Assembly (NCBI GenBank): GCA_907163375.1
Contig: CAJQUW010009311.1
Coordinates: forward strand, 124,001-188,000
Origin: Prostheceraeus crozeri
Lineage: Eukaryota > Platyhelminthes > Polycladida > Euryleptidae
Direction: 5' to 3'
Length of the DNA: 64,000 nt
The position numbers and the translations under genes were made by a program. How positions within the stretch are numbered: the first letter of the stretch is position 1; each line of letters begins with the position of its first letter. Below are positions 44,627 through 53,313 of the stretch, in pieces. The notes under the pieces were generated by a model. That model saw only the letters and a program-made list of their open reading frames with translations, was not told the DNA's origin and searched no databases.

Positions 44627-46024
44627 TTAACTCTTCATTCGGAAATGGAGTGTAATACTTGTCACAGCATCTTTATGAAAAGGGATCAACGCACCAGCAT
44701 CATCATAAATGGCAATATCAATTTGTGGGATGTAGTTTGATTTCAGCTTTGTATAATGCACTTTCTTGAAAATATGCTCAGATAAAATACTGCAGCTTTT
44801 TGGCTGGTATGGTATCATTGCTAGCAATGGAGCTTCAACATCTCCCACACGTACATCTTCACCAATATTGGAATATATCTGAAAATAGTTAATACGACGC
44901 GATAGCGACATGTCTGCGCTAGCTTTGGTTACAGTACCACTTTTAAAGATATTTTGATCAAAACCCAAAATGTCCATTAGAGTTTTATTCATAATTAGTT
45001 CAATACCTTTTCCATTTATAGTGAGAGACAAAGTACCTTCTTTTTCAGAAAATGAAATATGTTGCTCATTAATCACTTCATTTAAATAATCTACAACCAA
45101 TTTAACCGAAGTAATAATGCGAGGCATCAACACTCTTGTTTCATGTAAGAAACTACCAAAAGGCTCTACACACTTTCTGTATAAAGATACGGCCCATTCT
45201 GTATCAAATTGATTTGGCCTTTCACATGGTAAATGTTGCATATCAGATTTTCCATGAACAGCTGCAGAACGATGTCGTAAGAACTGATGAAAATCTTTTG
45301 AACAAACTAATACTAGATCATCATCATTTAATTTACTTATTGCAATATGATTAGATGATTTGATATAAGTCAATGTTGCCACTTGTTTACCATCAACTCG
45401 AAGGAGATAATTAAATTTCTTCAATAATGTTTCAGGAGTCATGTTTGTCTTTCTTGGCTTAATCACAATCTCCTTCACCAACGTCTTCTCATTTCTTGGA
45501 ATAAGATCTACATAATAAGCTTCCTCTCGATATATTAACTGTTTATGACCACTTATGTGGTAATTAACGTTAAAATTATCATAGCTTGTTAAGGCGCTAG
45601 CGAGGTAGCCTAAATCATTTCTTAAACTTGGACTTAAACCAACAATCCAATCTTTCTCAACTACATGATGTACATAATTATAATCATCATTGTGCGGAGT
45701 AAATTGGACAATATGTTTACACGCTTTATTCAAGAAATCATATATAAACTTTTTACATGATAAGAGATCTTTCTTTGACCACTGTGGAATGTATACTCGG
45801 CACCCCTTTTCACATTGGTAAGCAGCTGTACGCCTCATATTAATAGTCATCACCTCATGATCAAAAGTATAGACACAGTTGCTATAAACAAGTTGAGTGA
45901 CACCCACTTCCCAATTTCCATTTAGCTGTTGTATATGATCAATGGGAGTAGAAAAGAGTGCAGCTCGATTACTAGTAAATCTCTTTGTAGCCGCATTGCT
46001 AAGCAAAATATGATAAAACGACAT
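44627..46024 (-). CDS. Large putative virion protein A, copy R
   Basis: Start MSFYHILLSN. Shares SN..T.RF and NGNWEVGVTQLVYSNC with protein B. The C-terminal 90 residues (NYFQIYSNIGEDVRVGD, APLLAMIPY, IDIAIYDDAGALIPF, ITLHFRMKS) match a very common invertebrate Polinton family, whose usual members read YVYCDIVE..VGD..APLLR..LHFR. Thought to be capsid-associated. Head-to-head with the PC4-like gene A, so a divergent promoter lies in 46025-46059. Confidence 0.78.
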   Translation of the reverse strand: MSFYHILLSNAATKRFTSNRAALFSTPIDHIQQLNGNWEVGVTQLVYSNCVYTFDHEVMTINMRRTAAYQCEKGCRVYIPQWSKKDLLSCKKFIYDFLNKACKHIVQFTPHNDDYNYVHHVVEKDWIVGLSPSLRNDLGYLASALTSYDNFNVNYHISGHKQLIYREEAYYVDLIPRNEKTLVKEIVIKPRKTNMTPETLLKKFNYLLRVDGKQVATLTYIKSSNHIAISKLNDDDLVLVCSKDFHQFLRHRSAAVHGKSDMQHLPCERPNQFDTEWAVSLYRKCVEPFGSFLHETRVLMPRIITSVKLVVDYLNEVINEQHISFSEKEGTLSLTINGKGIELIMNKTLMDILGFDQNIFKSGTVTKASADMSLSRRINYFQIYSNIGEDVRVGDVEAPLLAMIPYQPKSCSILSEHIFKKVHYTKLKSNYIPQIDIAIYDDAGALIPFHKDAVTSITLHFRMKS

Positions 46025-46059
46025 TTTTATATTGCTAATCTGCAACTTTGCATAACATC

Positions 46060-46416
46060 ATGAAGACTTGGATTTTGGACTCTCTACAATATATCAGAGT
46101 TGATCGTGATGGAAACGTACATTTCAAAAATTCTCATGGTCATACATCAAGAGGAATTACATTAACATGGCGACAATTTGTCAACCTCAATGATATCATG
46201 AGGGATTTGGAATATTTTGAAACATTAAGATTCATCTCCTTGGGTGATCAAGTTTGGCTTCAACATTACAGAAATGAAATTCAAATCTACCATTCTCATT
46301 CCGCAAACTGTTTCTCATTTCGCAAATACAATTGGGAGAAGTATAGAAGATATATACATCGCTCCATCATGACATTTATTCGTCGTGAGTTCATCGCCCT
46401 ACTATGCAAATCTTAA
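46060..46416 (+). CDS. PC4/p15-like protein A (tandem half-repeats), copy R
   Basis: 118 residues from MKTWILDSL. The first half (YIRVDRDGNVHFKNS..GITLTWRQFVNLNDIM) aligns by eye with PC4: YVSVRDFKGKV..GISLNPEQWSQLKEQI. The second half (ISLGDQVWLQHYRNEIQIYH..FSFRKYNWEKYRRYI) repeats the pattern. PC4 works as a dimer on single-stranded DNA at promoters, so two halves in one chain could mimic that dimer. The family call is by pattern only. First of three + strand genes ending in the TBP-like gene. Confidence 0.5.
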   Translation: MKTWILDSLQYIRVDRDGNVHFKNSHGHTSRGITLTWRQFVNLNDIMRDLEYFETLRFISLGDQVWLQHYRNEIQIYHSHSANCFSFRKYNWEKYRRYIHRSIMTFIRREFIALLCKS

Positions 46417-46438
46417 TCAGACATGACTACCACACATC

Positions 46439-47089
46439 ATGAGTTGGAAATTAGATTCCCTACAACGTATTGAAACGGATCATGATCGAAACGTCTATTT
46501 CAAAGATTCAACTGGAAATGTGAGAAGAGAGTTTGCTTTATCTTATCGTCATTTTCAATCTCTACATCATATCATGAAGGACTTGAAATACTTCTATATG
46601 AAAAGACATTCACGTATTGGAAATCGCATCTTGCTGCGCGTCAACAATCGGCGAATTCAACTCTATCATTCCCAACTTCATACTAACTTCACATTTCATC
46701 AAGGTAGTTGGGAAAAGTATAAAAGGAAGGTACGTCGCTCAATTTACTCATTCTTTCATCATGAAGCGCCATCGCTACACCATCGTCAACATTCTCCGTC
46801 GCTTCAGACTCTACACCAAAATCGATCTCACAACATTACACCAACAGCTTCCAAACAGCAAGTATTACCCGGGCCGTCCTCAAATGTTAGTGGTGAAGAT
46901 GAACAATTCACGGAATCTTCAACTCTTCCCAAATGGGACTGTACAGATTCTCGGCGCCCTTTCTCATTCATCGGCGCAGTCAATGCGCTTAGAGCTACAA
47001 AGACTACTACGTCGGATATGGAAGAGGGAGAGGTGTGTGATGTCGAATCTGACTGTGGACAATATGGTGATCTCTACTCAATTGAGTGA
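46439..47089 (+). CDS. PC4/p15-like protein B, with a C-terminal overlap into the TBP gene
   Basis: Starts MSWKLDSLQRIETD. Residues 1-108 parallel protein A: DRNVYFKDSTGNVRREFALSYR, IMKDLKYF, RIQLYHS and FTFHQGSWEKYKRKV. After that the frame runs 110 codons over the TBP-like gene in another frame. That tail is Ser/Thr-rich and then acidic (DMEEGEVCDVESD), so it may be a mere by-product. Paralogue of protein A. A joint role with TBP is inferred from order and strand. Confidence 0.5.
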   Translation: MSWKLDSLQRIETDHDRNVYFKDSTGNVRREFALSYRHFQSLHHIMKDLKYFYMKRHSRIGNRILLRVNNRRIQLYHSQLHTNFTFHQGSWEKYKRKVRRSIYSFFHHEAPSLHHRQHSPSLQTLHQNRSHNITPTASKQQVLPGPSSNVSGEDEQFTESSTLPKWDCTDSRRPFSFIGAVNALRATKTTTSDMEEGEVCDVESDCGQYGDLYSIE

Positions 47090-47306
47090 CAGTCTATCAT
47101 TTTTGAAGATTCGTACCAGCAGTTACAGTTTGTGTTATGAACCCGAACTTTTTCCTGCAGCTCTCATTAGTTGTTGGTTACCTGTGCATGTGGCAATCTT
47201 TCATAATAGTAAAGTGATCATTACTGGACTAAAATCTCATGTACAAGCAAATGTGATCCTAGACTATCTCATTGAGTATGTACGTACCCAGCGGATTGTA
47301 AAATAA
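46761..47306 (+). CDS. TATA-binding-protein-like factor, copy R
   Basis: 181 residues, the length of the bare TBP core. Start MKRHRYTIVNIL matches the beginning of the core. Repeat 1: KIDLTTL..NSKYYPGRPQML..NLQLFPNGTVQILGALS aligns with DLKTI..NAEYNPKRF..ALIFSSGKMVCTGAKS. Repeat 2: DNMVIS..SYSLCYEPELFPAALI..VAIFHNSKVIITGLKS aligns with QNMVGS..SYEPELFPGLI..LLIFVSGKVVLTGAKV. Phe is present at three of the positions that kink DNA in TBP. The frame is open in both copies. It overlaps the PC4-like B frame and is convergent to the protease. Expected nuclear, binding the element's own TATA boxes; that is inference. Confidence 0.88.
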   Translation: MKRHRYTIVNILRRFRLYTKIDLTTLHQQLPNSKYYPGRPQMLVVKMNNSRNLQLFPNGTVQILGALSHSSAQSMRLELQRLLRRIWKRERCVMSNLTVDNMVISTQLSDSLSFLKIRTSSYSLCYEPELFPAALISCWLPVHVAIFHNSKVIITGLKSHVQANVILDYLIEYVRTQRIVK

Positions 47307-47332
47307 AAAACAATTTTTCCAACATGATGTTT

Positions 47333-47794
47333 TTATTTCAAATCATGATAGAACTTACAAATCATTTTTTCATTAGAGGATGGATTACATGAAAAGTTTT
47401 GAATAACAGATGCAAATCGAGATACATGTAAACGTCTTAAGATGAAGTACAGTACAAAAGCACCACACGTTGATGAAAGTGGATGTTGTAGTATGCGTTC
47501 ATTTCGCTGATATTGACGCGTATGTTTTCTCAACCACTGCTGTGTTGGTATATTTGGAGGTTGAGCAAGAGAGTCAAATAGTTCACCACGTCGGTCTTCT
47601 CCAATAAAGATCGCTTTCCAATGCTCACCGCCTAAATTCTGCGAATGAGTGTTTAGCACAATAAAGATGGGATAGTGATTTACTGCAGGTGGTAAGGTAT
47701 CGAGTGAATAGACATTATCGAAAGCTTTCAACGTCGCTTCGTCTGCATTACGCTGCACTTTAGTCTTAATATCGTCAGCAGTCAACCAACTCAT
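47333..47794 (-). CDS. PRO: Adenain-like cysteine protease, copy R
   Basis: 153 residues. Matures virion proteins in the related adenoviruses. His in GGEHWKAIF (about residue 57), Asp in LFDSLAQPP, Gln in ILQHPL and Cys in SSTCGAFVLYF form the expected catalytic set. Overlaps the capsid stop by one base. AAATAAAAAC just past the stop serves as poly(A) signal and overlaps the opposite-strand signal of the TBP-like gene. Confidence 0.92.
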   Translation of the reverse strand: MSWLTADDIKTKVQRNADEATLKAFDNVYSLDTLPPAVNHYPIFIVLNTHSQNLGGEHWKAIFIGEDRRGELFDSLAQPPNIPTQQWLRKHTRQYQRNERILQHPLSSTCGAFVLYFILRRLHVSRFASVIQNFSCNPSSNEKMICKFYHDLK

Positions 47795-49071
47795 TAACGA
47801 TTATACTGAAGAATCACGTCACGATACTTTGTAATTTCAATATTTGAATCGAAGACTGCATAAATTAATACATTGATCGTCTCAGGTAGTGTTCTTTTGA
47901 ACGTCAAATCCAAACGAATATTATGAGGCACGTTCGCTTGACGATAGGGTGCACTAATATCGCTGTCAGCAGCCAAATCAAATGCATAAATAGTATATCC
48001 ACTCTTAAACTCTTTCATAGTCAGTCCGTTGGTGTCATCCGTATTGTAAAAGCCAAAGACATCCATAAAATCAACATAACTGCGCATAAATTGATCCGAA
48101 GCAAAATCTGGTTTGTAGGGTGGACCAGGATGACTCACACCATTAACACGTAAAGCAATTTCACTTAACTGATTGTGTTTAAAATTGAAAGGATTCTTCT
48201 TTATATTACCATTAAATGCATCATTTTCAACCATTGCCACCATGAGGAGCTTCGGTGCTTCCGATGGAAAGAGGCCATCTTTCATGAAACTCTTTTGATC
48301 TTTCGGAATTGTAAAGGTGAGAAGCTTTGTATGCTGAACGGGGTAAATGGCATTTTGGCGGTTAAGACCTTCAGCATGCCCTCTAATGACACTTGGATTC
48401 GGTACTACTCGACGAATGTAAAGTGCAATATCTTCCACATGAATTCTAAAATTGTCAACTTTAGCAAATGCATTCAGCGCAAATTCAGGCTTATTCAATG
48501 TCAGCTTGAGTCGCATGCTGGTATTACAGAGTAAAAACTTTGACTGTCTAAAGAAGTCTAAATTCAGCGGACCATATAGCTGACATACTCTACTATCTTT
48601 AATCATAGCAGATCGCTTTACAAAGCCACTGTTTGTTTCAACATCAAATTTTCCTGCTTCATCTCTGTACCATCCCATGGCTTCCATATGACTTTTTTGT
48701 GCTGCTGGATGAAACTGTGATACATGATTGAAATATGATTTATAGGGATAATCGCTTTGACCACCTTCCACCTGCTGCTCTCCAATCGTTAGAGAAACAT
48801 CGCGAAGTAATGTAGTCAATGGTAAATTGTTCAGTCCAACTTTATGTGCATCGTCAATAGCAGTTCCATCTGCTTGCTGAATTCTAAACCTCAAATCAAG
48901 CATCGCATAACTCAAATCTATGTAGTCATCACTACCACCAGGAATAACAAATTCAATGGGGCCAGCATTCTCAGCTGTTCGAGGATGATAATCTACAATA
49001 CTTGAACTAAGAATATCTGTCTGTATGGCTTGTTGATCAAACAAACAAAAACCGGAAGTTTTACACTCCAT
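47794..49071 (-). CDS. MCP: Major capsid protein (double jelly-roll hexon type), copy R
   Basis: 425 residues. Matches the invertebrate Polinton hexon family by FDQQAIQTDILSSSIVDYHP, FVIPGGSDDYIDLSYAMLD, the GGQSDYPYKSYF..GW motif and late LDLTFKRTLPETINVLIYAVFD. These are beta-rich blocks expected for two stacked jelly rolls. Position between the basic virion protein and the protease is the usual order. Confidence 0.85.
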   Translation of the reverse strand: MECKTSGFCLFDQQAIQTDILSSSIVDYHPRTAENAGPIEFVIPGGSDDYIDLSYAMLDLRFRIQQADGTAIDDAHKVGLNNLPLTTLLRDVSLTIGEQQVEGGQSDYPYKSYFNHVSQFHPAAQKSHMEAMGWYRDEAGKFDVETNSGFVKRSAMIKDSRVCQLYGPLNLDFFRQSKFLLCNTSMRLKLTLNKPEFALNAFAKVDNFRIHVEDIALYIRRVVPNPSVIRGHAEGLNRQNAIYPVQHTKLLTFTIPKDQKSFMKDGLFPSEAPKLLMVAMVENDAFNGNIKKNPFNFKHNQLSEIALRVNGVSHPGPPYKPDFASDQFMRSYVDFMDVFGFYNTDDTNGLTMKEFKSGYTIYAFDLAADSDISAPYRQANVPHNIRLDLTFKRTLPETINVLIYAVFDSNIEITKYRDVILQYNR

Positions 49072-49073
49072 GA

Positions 49074-49529
49074 TTAGAAGTTATAGCAGCGTCGTCGTTT
49101 AGCGCCTGATGAATGATTAGAGCCTCTACGACGTTTGCGTGAATGCCTTTTGACTGAAGATCGCACCTTACCAGCTCCGCGATGTTTCCTCCTTCCTTTT
49201 TTCATTCGTTTAGGTGATTTCTTTCCTTGAGTAACACCAGCAATGGTCTGCTTCAATGTTTTTAAACCGCGTTCCTTCCCACGATTCAACAAACTGCTCT
49301 TAAAACTTCTACCTCTGGAAAGATCACTAGCAACATCACCAGCAAAGCCAACGGCATTACTTAAAACATTTCGTTTTAAAGATCTACCGACATTGGATAT
49401 GAGAGGTGCTACAACAGATTTCAGTGCACCAAGTATGCTACCTCCACGTTGGCGGCGAGCACCGATGTAAATTTGTCCTCCACCACTTACGTAGGAGGGT
49501 CGTGAATAAAATGAGGCAGTTGGATTCAT
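49074..49529 (-). CDS. Small basic virion-like protein, 151 aa, copy R
   Basis: Mate of 3460-3915, nearly identical. Gly/Arg-rich N-terminus, amphipathic middle and an Arg/Lys C-terminus ending RRRCYNF. Probably packs with DNA or capsid; not assignable to a named family by eye. Confidence 0.72.
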   Translation of the reverse strand: MNPTASFYSRPSYVSGGGQIYIGARRQRGGSILGALKSVVAPLISNVGRSLKRNVLSNAVGFAGDVASDLSRGRSFKSSLLNRGKERGLKTLKQTIAGVTQGKKSPKRMKKGRRKHRGAGKVRSSVKRHSRKRRRGSNHSSGAKRRRCYNF

Positions 49530-49570
49530 AGCTCAAACCCTAAACATTGTTAGTCACAACTTTGCATGAA

Positions 49571-50785
49571 TCACTGTCGATCACTTAGATGAAAGATGTC
49601 GGCACGGCGCATCCAAGAGTTCATACTTGAAGGATAACCAGTCCATTTAACAAGACACCATTCTTCACCTTGCCGTTTTTTACATCGAATGATTTTCTCT
49701 ACCAAATATGTTTCACTTTCAGTGACTACCTCAATCTCATCGCGGTAAAAGCTACCCTCAATTTCTTCATTATCGTAATCTTTGAACTTGTAGGTGGTCG
49801 GAGAGTCTTTTTGATTAATCCTTGATACTGTAAATACCTCCTCTGTCCAATTCGGAAGGTACCCTTTAGCAAAAACACTTTTCACTTTTGAGATACGAAC
49901 TTTATCGCCAATTTTCACATCACTTTTCACATGAGTGCGTTTACGTTGGAATGATTCGCGCACTTTATCTACATTGTCAGCATTTACATCTACTGGTCTG
50001 AGTCCAATAGAACGATGGATAGAGTGATTGTAGGCATGGAGTGTATCTTGTAGAACCTTTGTCCAATTTTGTGTCAAGTTGGCAGTAAAATGTCGCCACA
50101 AGCGATTTTTTAATGTGCGATTAAAACGTTCAACGAGTGCAGCTTTATAAGCGCTCTTTACACTAAACAACTCAATGTCATGCCTCTCAAATAATCTTGT
50201 CACATGCTGATTTTCAAACTCTTTTCCTTGATCACTCTGAATTCTTTTTGGAATGCGACCTTCTCGAAAAATTGTTTGGAATGCTTTTGCTACTCCTTTC
50301 CCTTCTTTAGTTTTTAAAGGTTGAGCCCACGCATAACGCGAGAAAATATCAATGACGGTTAAAATAAAATTATTGCCCGAGTTATGTTTTGAAATGGAGG
50401 CAACATCACACAAATCTGCTTGCCACTGTTCATCGATGTCATGAACAATATAATGGCGGGTGCGGTACTTCTTTTTCGCTTGTTTGTGGAGTGTATAGGT
50501 AGCCTGACCCTTTAACCATCGTTTCACTTGTGATTGTGGAAGACCACTCGCTTTTGATAATTTCTTGATAGATGCAAATCCTGCCGGATGTTTTACATCA
50601 TAATAGATTGACTTCAAACGTTCAGTCGATGACGACTGACTCTTTTTCCTCCTTCTCATCTTTTTGTTTTCTTGCCTTTCTACATTTACAACAACTGCAG
50701 CATTTAGCGGTTTTGCGATCGTGTTCACATTGCTTAGGGGTTTCATTATGAGAGCTGGCGCAGCAAGTGCAAGTGACAACGACAT
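49571..50785 (-). CDS. INT: RVE integrase with chromodomain, copy R
   Basis: Same domains as 2204-3418: HTH-like start, D-D-E core (QWQADLCD, RIQSDQGKEF, LVERFNRTLKN) and C-terminal chromodomain with Tyr and two Trp at cage positions. The likely start is MRRRKKSQ, 43 codons in, because the part before it overlaps the Cys-rich gene. Confidence 0.93.
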   Translation of the reverse strand: MSLSLALAAPALIMKPLSNVNTIAKPLNAAVVVNVERQENKKMRRRKKSQSSSTERLKSIYYDVKHPAGFASIKKLSKASGLPQSQVKRWLKGQATYTLHKQAKKKYRTRHYIVHDIDEQWQADLCDVASISKHNSGNNFILTVIDIFSRYAWAQPLKTKEGKGVAKAFQTIFREGRIPKRIQSDQGKEFENQHVTRLFERHDIELFSVKSAYKAALVERFNRTLKNRLWRHFTANLTQNWTKVLQDTLHAYNHSIHRSIGLRPVDVNADNVDKVRESFQRKRTHVKSDVKIGDKVRISKVKSVFAKGYLPNWTEEVFTVSRINQKDSPTTYKFKDYDNEEIEGSFYRDEIEVVTESETYLVEKIIRCKKRQGEEWCLVKWTGYPSSMNSWMRRADIFHLSDRQ

Positions 50786-50831
50786 TCACCTCTGGCGGCT
50801 CATTACATGGCAAGCAACACATCTGCTTCAT
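50622..50831 (-). CDS. Small Cys-rich protein overlapping integrase, copy R
   Basis: Sixty-nine residues with the same Cys pattern as 2158-2367 (CCLPC, CTCC, CCSCCKC). Open in both copies and starting right after the 230-aa gene, which favours a real protein over chance. Confidence 0.5.
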   Translation of the reverse strand: MKQMCCLPCNEPPEVNVVVTCTCCASSHNETPKQCEHDRKTAKCCSCCKCRKARKQKDEKEEKESVVID

Positions 50832-50832
50832 A

Positions 50833-51525
50833 TTAATAGTCTGAGAACATGTATTTCCTGGGAGGAGCTGTTTTACGTTTTCCTTTTACCAGTTTTAGTG
50901 GCGATGTAGATCTACGTCGAGTTCTTCCTCTTGTTTGCTTAGTGAGTGTGGGAGGGGATGTAGCAGGTGACGCCTTAAACCAATTTGTTGGCATTTTCAT
51001 CGTCTGAGGCATTGGAGTAGTAGCCACTGTTGAATCAAGTTCTTTCAATGTCTCATTATTTAAAGCAAATTTTGGCACATTATGCTTTTTCAATAGTTTA
51101 AGAAAGTATGACCAACCAGGTGGAACATAGCCCTGACGGCGCTTTCTACGTGTCGCATACTGAATCAAGTCTTCATAACGTGAAGCATCAATCACTTTAT
51201 TTTCATCTGTAATGATTTCTCCTCTATCATTTACATTGAGATGGGGCTCAATACTGTTGAAAAGAGATATGGCATGTGCGCGAGATGCTAAAGGTGTAGC
51301 AGTCGATACAGAGTCACGCATCTTATTCTTCAAGTTTTTCAATTGCTCAACAGTTTCCGATTGTAATAATACAGCACGATGTGGATCTTTGATGTGAACA
51401 TTTTGCTGATAATCTATTTCTTTCCTATACATTTGATTTGCAAGAGGTTGCTTTACTTGCTGCATGGCAGTCAATTGTACATATTCATCCTGAGGAATAA
51501 CAATCATGCGAGAATAAGAACTCAT
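50833..51525 (-). CDS. Polinton protein of unknown function, 230 aa, copy R
   Basis: Mate of 1464-2156 with only a few residue differences. Helical first half, basic Pro/Arg tail (RGRTRRRSTSP). Four-base overlap with the ATPase stop. Confidence 0.8.
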   Translation of the reverse strand: MSSYSRMIVIPQDEYVQLTAMQQVKQPLANQMYRKEIDYQQNVHIKDPHRAVLLQSETVEQLKNLKNKMRDSVSTATPLASRAHAISLFNSIEPHLNVNDRGEIITDENKVIDASRYEDLIQYATRRKRRQGYVPPGWSYFLKLLKKHNVPKFALNNETLKELDSTVATTPMPQTMKMPTNWFKASPATSPPTLTKQTRGRTRRRSTSPLKLVKGKRKTAPPRKYMFSDY

Positions 51526-52166
51526 AGTTTGTAGATAATCATGGGAGTTTTCAAAATATCACTTCGAAATCTAAATTCTTCCGGACACTCTTGCGTAAAG
51601 TCAATGAATAAGTAACCGTATGGTTTTTCAGTAGCTGCTTGAAAAATTTCAATTAAGGCTTTTGATCCTCTGGGTGCAACTTGTCGCGCTAAAATTTCAA
51701 ATTGACTTTTATCTCGCGGATTCTTGAAAATAGCATAATAGTGTGTATTCAGGTTTCGTGTACGAGCTTCTTTTCCATCAGGAAACAAATTTTGTGTAAT
51801 ATAGATGATAAAACACCTTTTATGGTGTGCTGCGCGAGTGAACATATCTGTAAGATCTTTTGAATTCTTACTTTCTTTTAATAAATCATCCAATACAACA
51901 ACATCATTAGACTGAAGTTTATCCACTGGAATAATTCCTTCATGTCGAATAAAGTTGCGACTTTGCAATTCCTGAAACAGCGACGGTTGATAAATACCAT
52001 AACACCAAATCACTCGATTGATAGGTTCCTTAAACAACTCCCTTCTTTTATCCAATAAATTCAGCGTGAAAACAGTTTTACCTGCATGAGATGGACCTGA
52101 TACAGTCAGAACTTTATCACATTGAAGTCTGAAATCCATTTTATCACTGAGATTCAACATTTGCAT
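51522..52166 (-). CDS. ATP: FtsK/HerA-type packaging ATPase, copy R
   Basis: Walker A GPSHAGKT, Walker B VVVLDD and a late ITQN segment. The likely start is MDFRLQCDKV, nine codons inside the open frame. Mate of 850-1467. Confidence 0.9.
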   Translation of the reverse strand: MQMLNLSDKMDFRLQCDKVLTVSGPSHAGKTVFTLNLLDKRRELFKEPINRVIWCYGIYQPSLFQELQSRNFIRHEGIIPVDKLQSNDVVVLDDLLKESKNSKDLTDMFTRAAHHKRCFIIYITQNLFPDGKEARTRNLNTHYYAIFKNPRDKSQFEILARQVAPRGSKALIEIFQAATEKPYGYLFIDFTQECPEEFRFRSDILKTPMIIYKL

Positions 52167-52168
52167 AA

Positions 52169-52525
52169 TTAACGCTTAGAGCCAAAGATATTACCCAATA
52201 GGTTGCCCACGGCAGGAGCTATCATTGGAAGTATTGCTGAAAGGAAACCGCCCTTTTGTGTTAGAGTTTTCCTCTTTCTTTGAAGGGTGACTTTAGGATT
52301 GGAGATGAAACGCAATTTCGTAGCATATCGCTTAAGTAACTTTCGTTGTTTTGGCGCTAATTTCTTCGTCCTCAACTTCCTCACATGAGAAATAATTTCA
52401 CAAATGAATTTATCGTTAGCATGTCGTATAGCATTGTATCGCTGATTTGCTTTCATTCGTCGGAGAGCTTGAATGGCTGAAGAAAACTTTTGACTTTTAC
52501 GTTTCGCCATTTTACGTTTCGCCAT
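52169..52525 (-). CDS. Small basic protein with hydrophobic C-terminal tail, copy R
   Basis: 118 residues. Lys/Arg-rich start (a repeated MAKRK), helical middle and a C-terminal GGFLSAILPMIAPAVGNLLG stretch that could insert in membrane. A membrane-lytic or core role like adenovirus pVI/pX is a guess from composition. Confidence 0.65.
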   Translation of the reverse strand: MAKRKMAKRKSQKFSSAIQALRRMKANQRYNAIRHANDKFICEIISHVRKLRTKKLAPKQRKLLKRYATKLRFISNPKVTLQRKRKTLTQKGGFLSAILPMIAPAVGNLLGNIFGSKR

Positions 52526-52576
52526 TTTCCGTGTTAGTCTTTGCTAAAACCTATCTTTACCACATTTGCATAGGTA

Positions 52577-52906
52577 CTAACTATTGCGACATAAGTGACA
52601 CTCGAAATGAGCAATATCACAGTGGTTACATTGGCAAAGTTGAATGCAATTATGTATGAAACAGCGTTGACAAAAAGCATGCTTACATCTCTTGAAGATG
52701 CGCTTTTCATTTCCATCCTTTCGCTTACATACATCGCAACACATAGTTTCACCGTTACTGATGTCTATAGCAAGTCTTTTTGAAGATATGAATTTGCTAG
52801 CCTTTTCTAAATAATAGACGCATGTACAGAAGGAATATACTTCGAGAGTGAGCAGACATAGCTCGAAAACCAGTTGTGCTACAATCAAGTACCACTGCAT
52901 TTTCAA
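52577..52906 (-). CDS. RING-like zinc-finger membrane protein, copy R
   Basis: 109 residues. A hydrophobic segment at about residues 4-30 could anchor it. After residue 55 come CCDVC, then RCKHAFCQRC and CQCNHC, in the spacing of a RING-type finger. RING proteins usually act as ubiquitin ligases. Its start overlaps the stop of the upstream gene (TGAAAATG). Confidence 0.6.
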   Translation of the reverse strand: MKMQWYLIVAQLVFELCLLTLEVYSFCTCVYYLEKASKFISSKRLAIDISNGETMCCDVCKRKDGNEKRIFKRCKHAFCQRCFIHNCIQLCQCNHCDIAHFECHLCRNS

Positions 52907-53313
52907 TTTTTCTTTATGGAAAGTTGAATGTGAATATCTGAAATCGCTTCAATCACTAGACTGCTACCATGATGGTTAAATGCGTTAAGACGTTCAGCAA
53001 TTTTTATCATATGTCTTTTAAAAAATTCTTGGGGGTGATCTACCACTTCCATTGAATAAGAAGCAAAATGGAAAGAGCGACTTTCCACCTCTTCCTTTCC
53101 AAAATGACTAAACTTAATTTTCGCAACTAATCGCGCCATGATAATGCTATCAGAGAATGTATTCATTAACTCTAGAAATAGAGTGCTAGCATCATCAACC
53201 ACTGCTTCGATGTCGGTCTCATCTTTATGAAATTTTATCACATAATCTTGAACAGCTCCTTTTAAACTTTGCCTATGAAAACGTAATGTTCCGCAGTCGT
53301 TTGAGAAAGACAT
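52903..53313 (-). CDS. Stand-alone PolB N-terminal-domain-like protein
   Basis: 136 residues. IKFSHFGKEEVESRSFHFASYSMEVVD..FFKRHM and FNHHGSSLVIEAISDIHIQLS parallel the PolB N-terminal region LKYIKIDFQTGQVTERIQFHV..EVVD..FHI and FNQRDSALIFDGVDSAIFKIS. So this looks like a free paralogue of that domain, with a GS(G/S) phrase closer to other Polinton polymerases. Perhaps a polymerase partner; inference. Confidence 0.6.
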   Translation of the reverse strand: MSFSNDCGTLRFHRQSLKGAVQDYVIKFHKDETDIEAVVDDASTLFLELMNTFSDSIIMARLVAKIKFSHFGKEEVESRSFHFASYSMEVVDHPQEFFKRHMIKIAERLNAFNHHGSSLVIEAISDIHIQLSIKKN

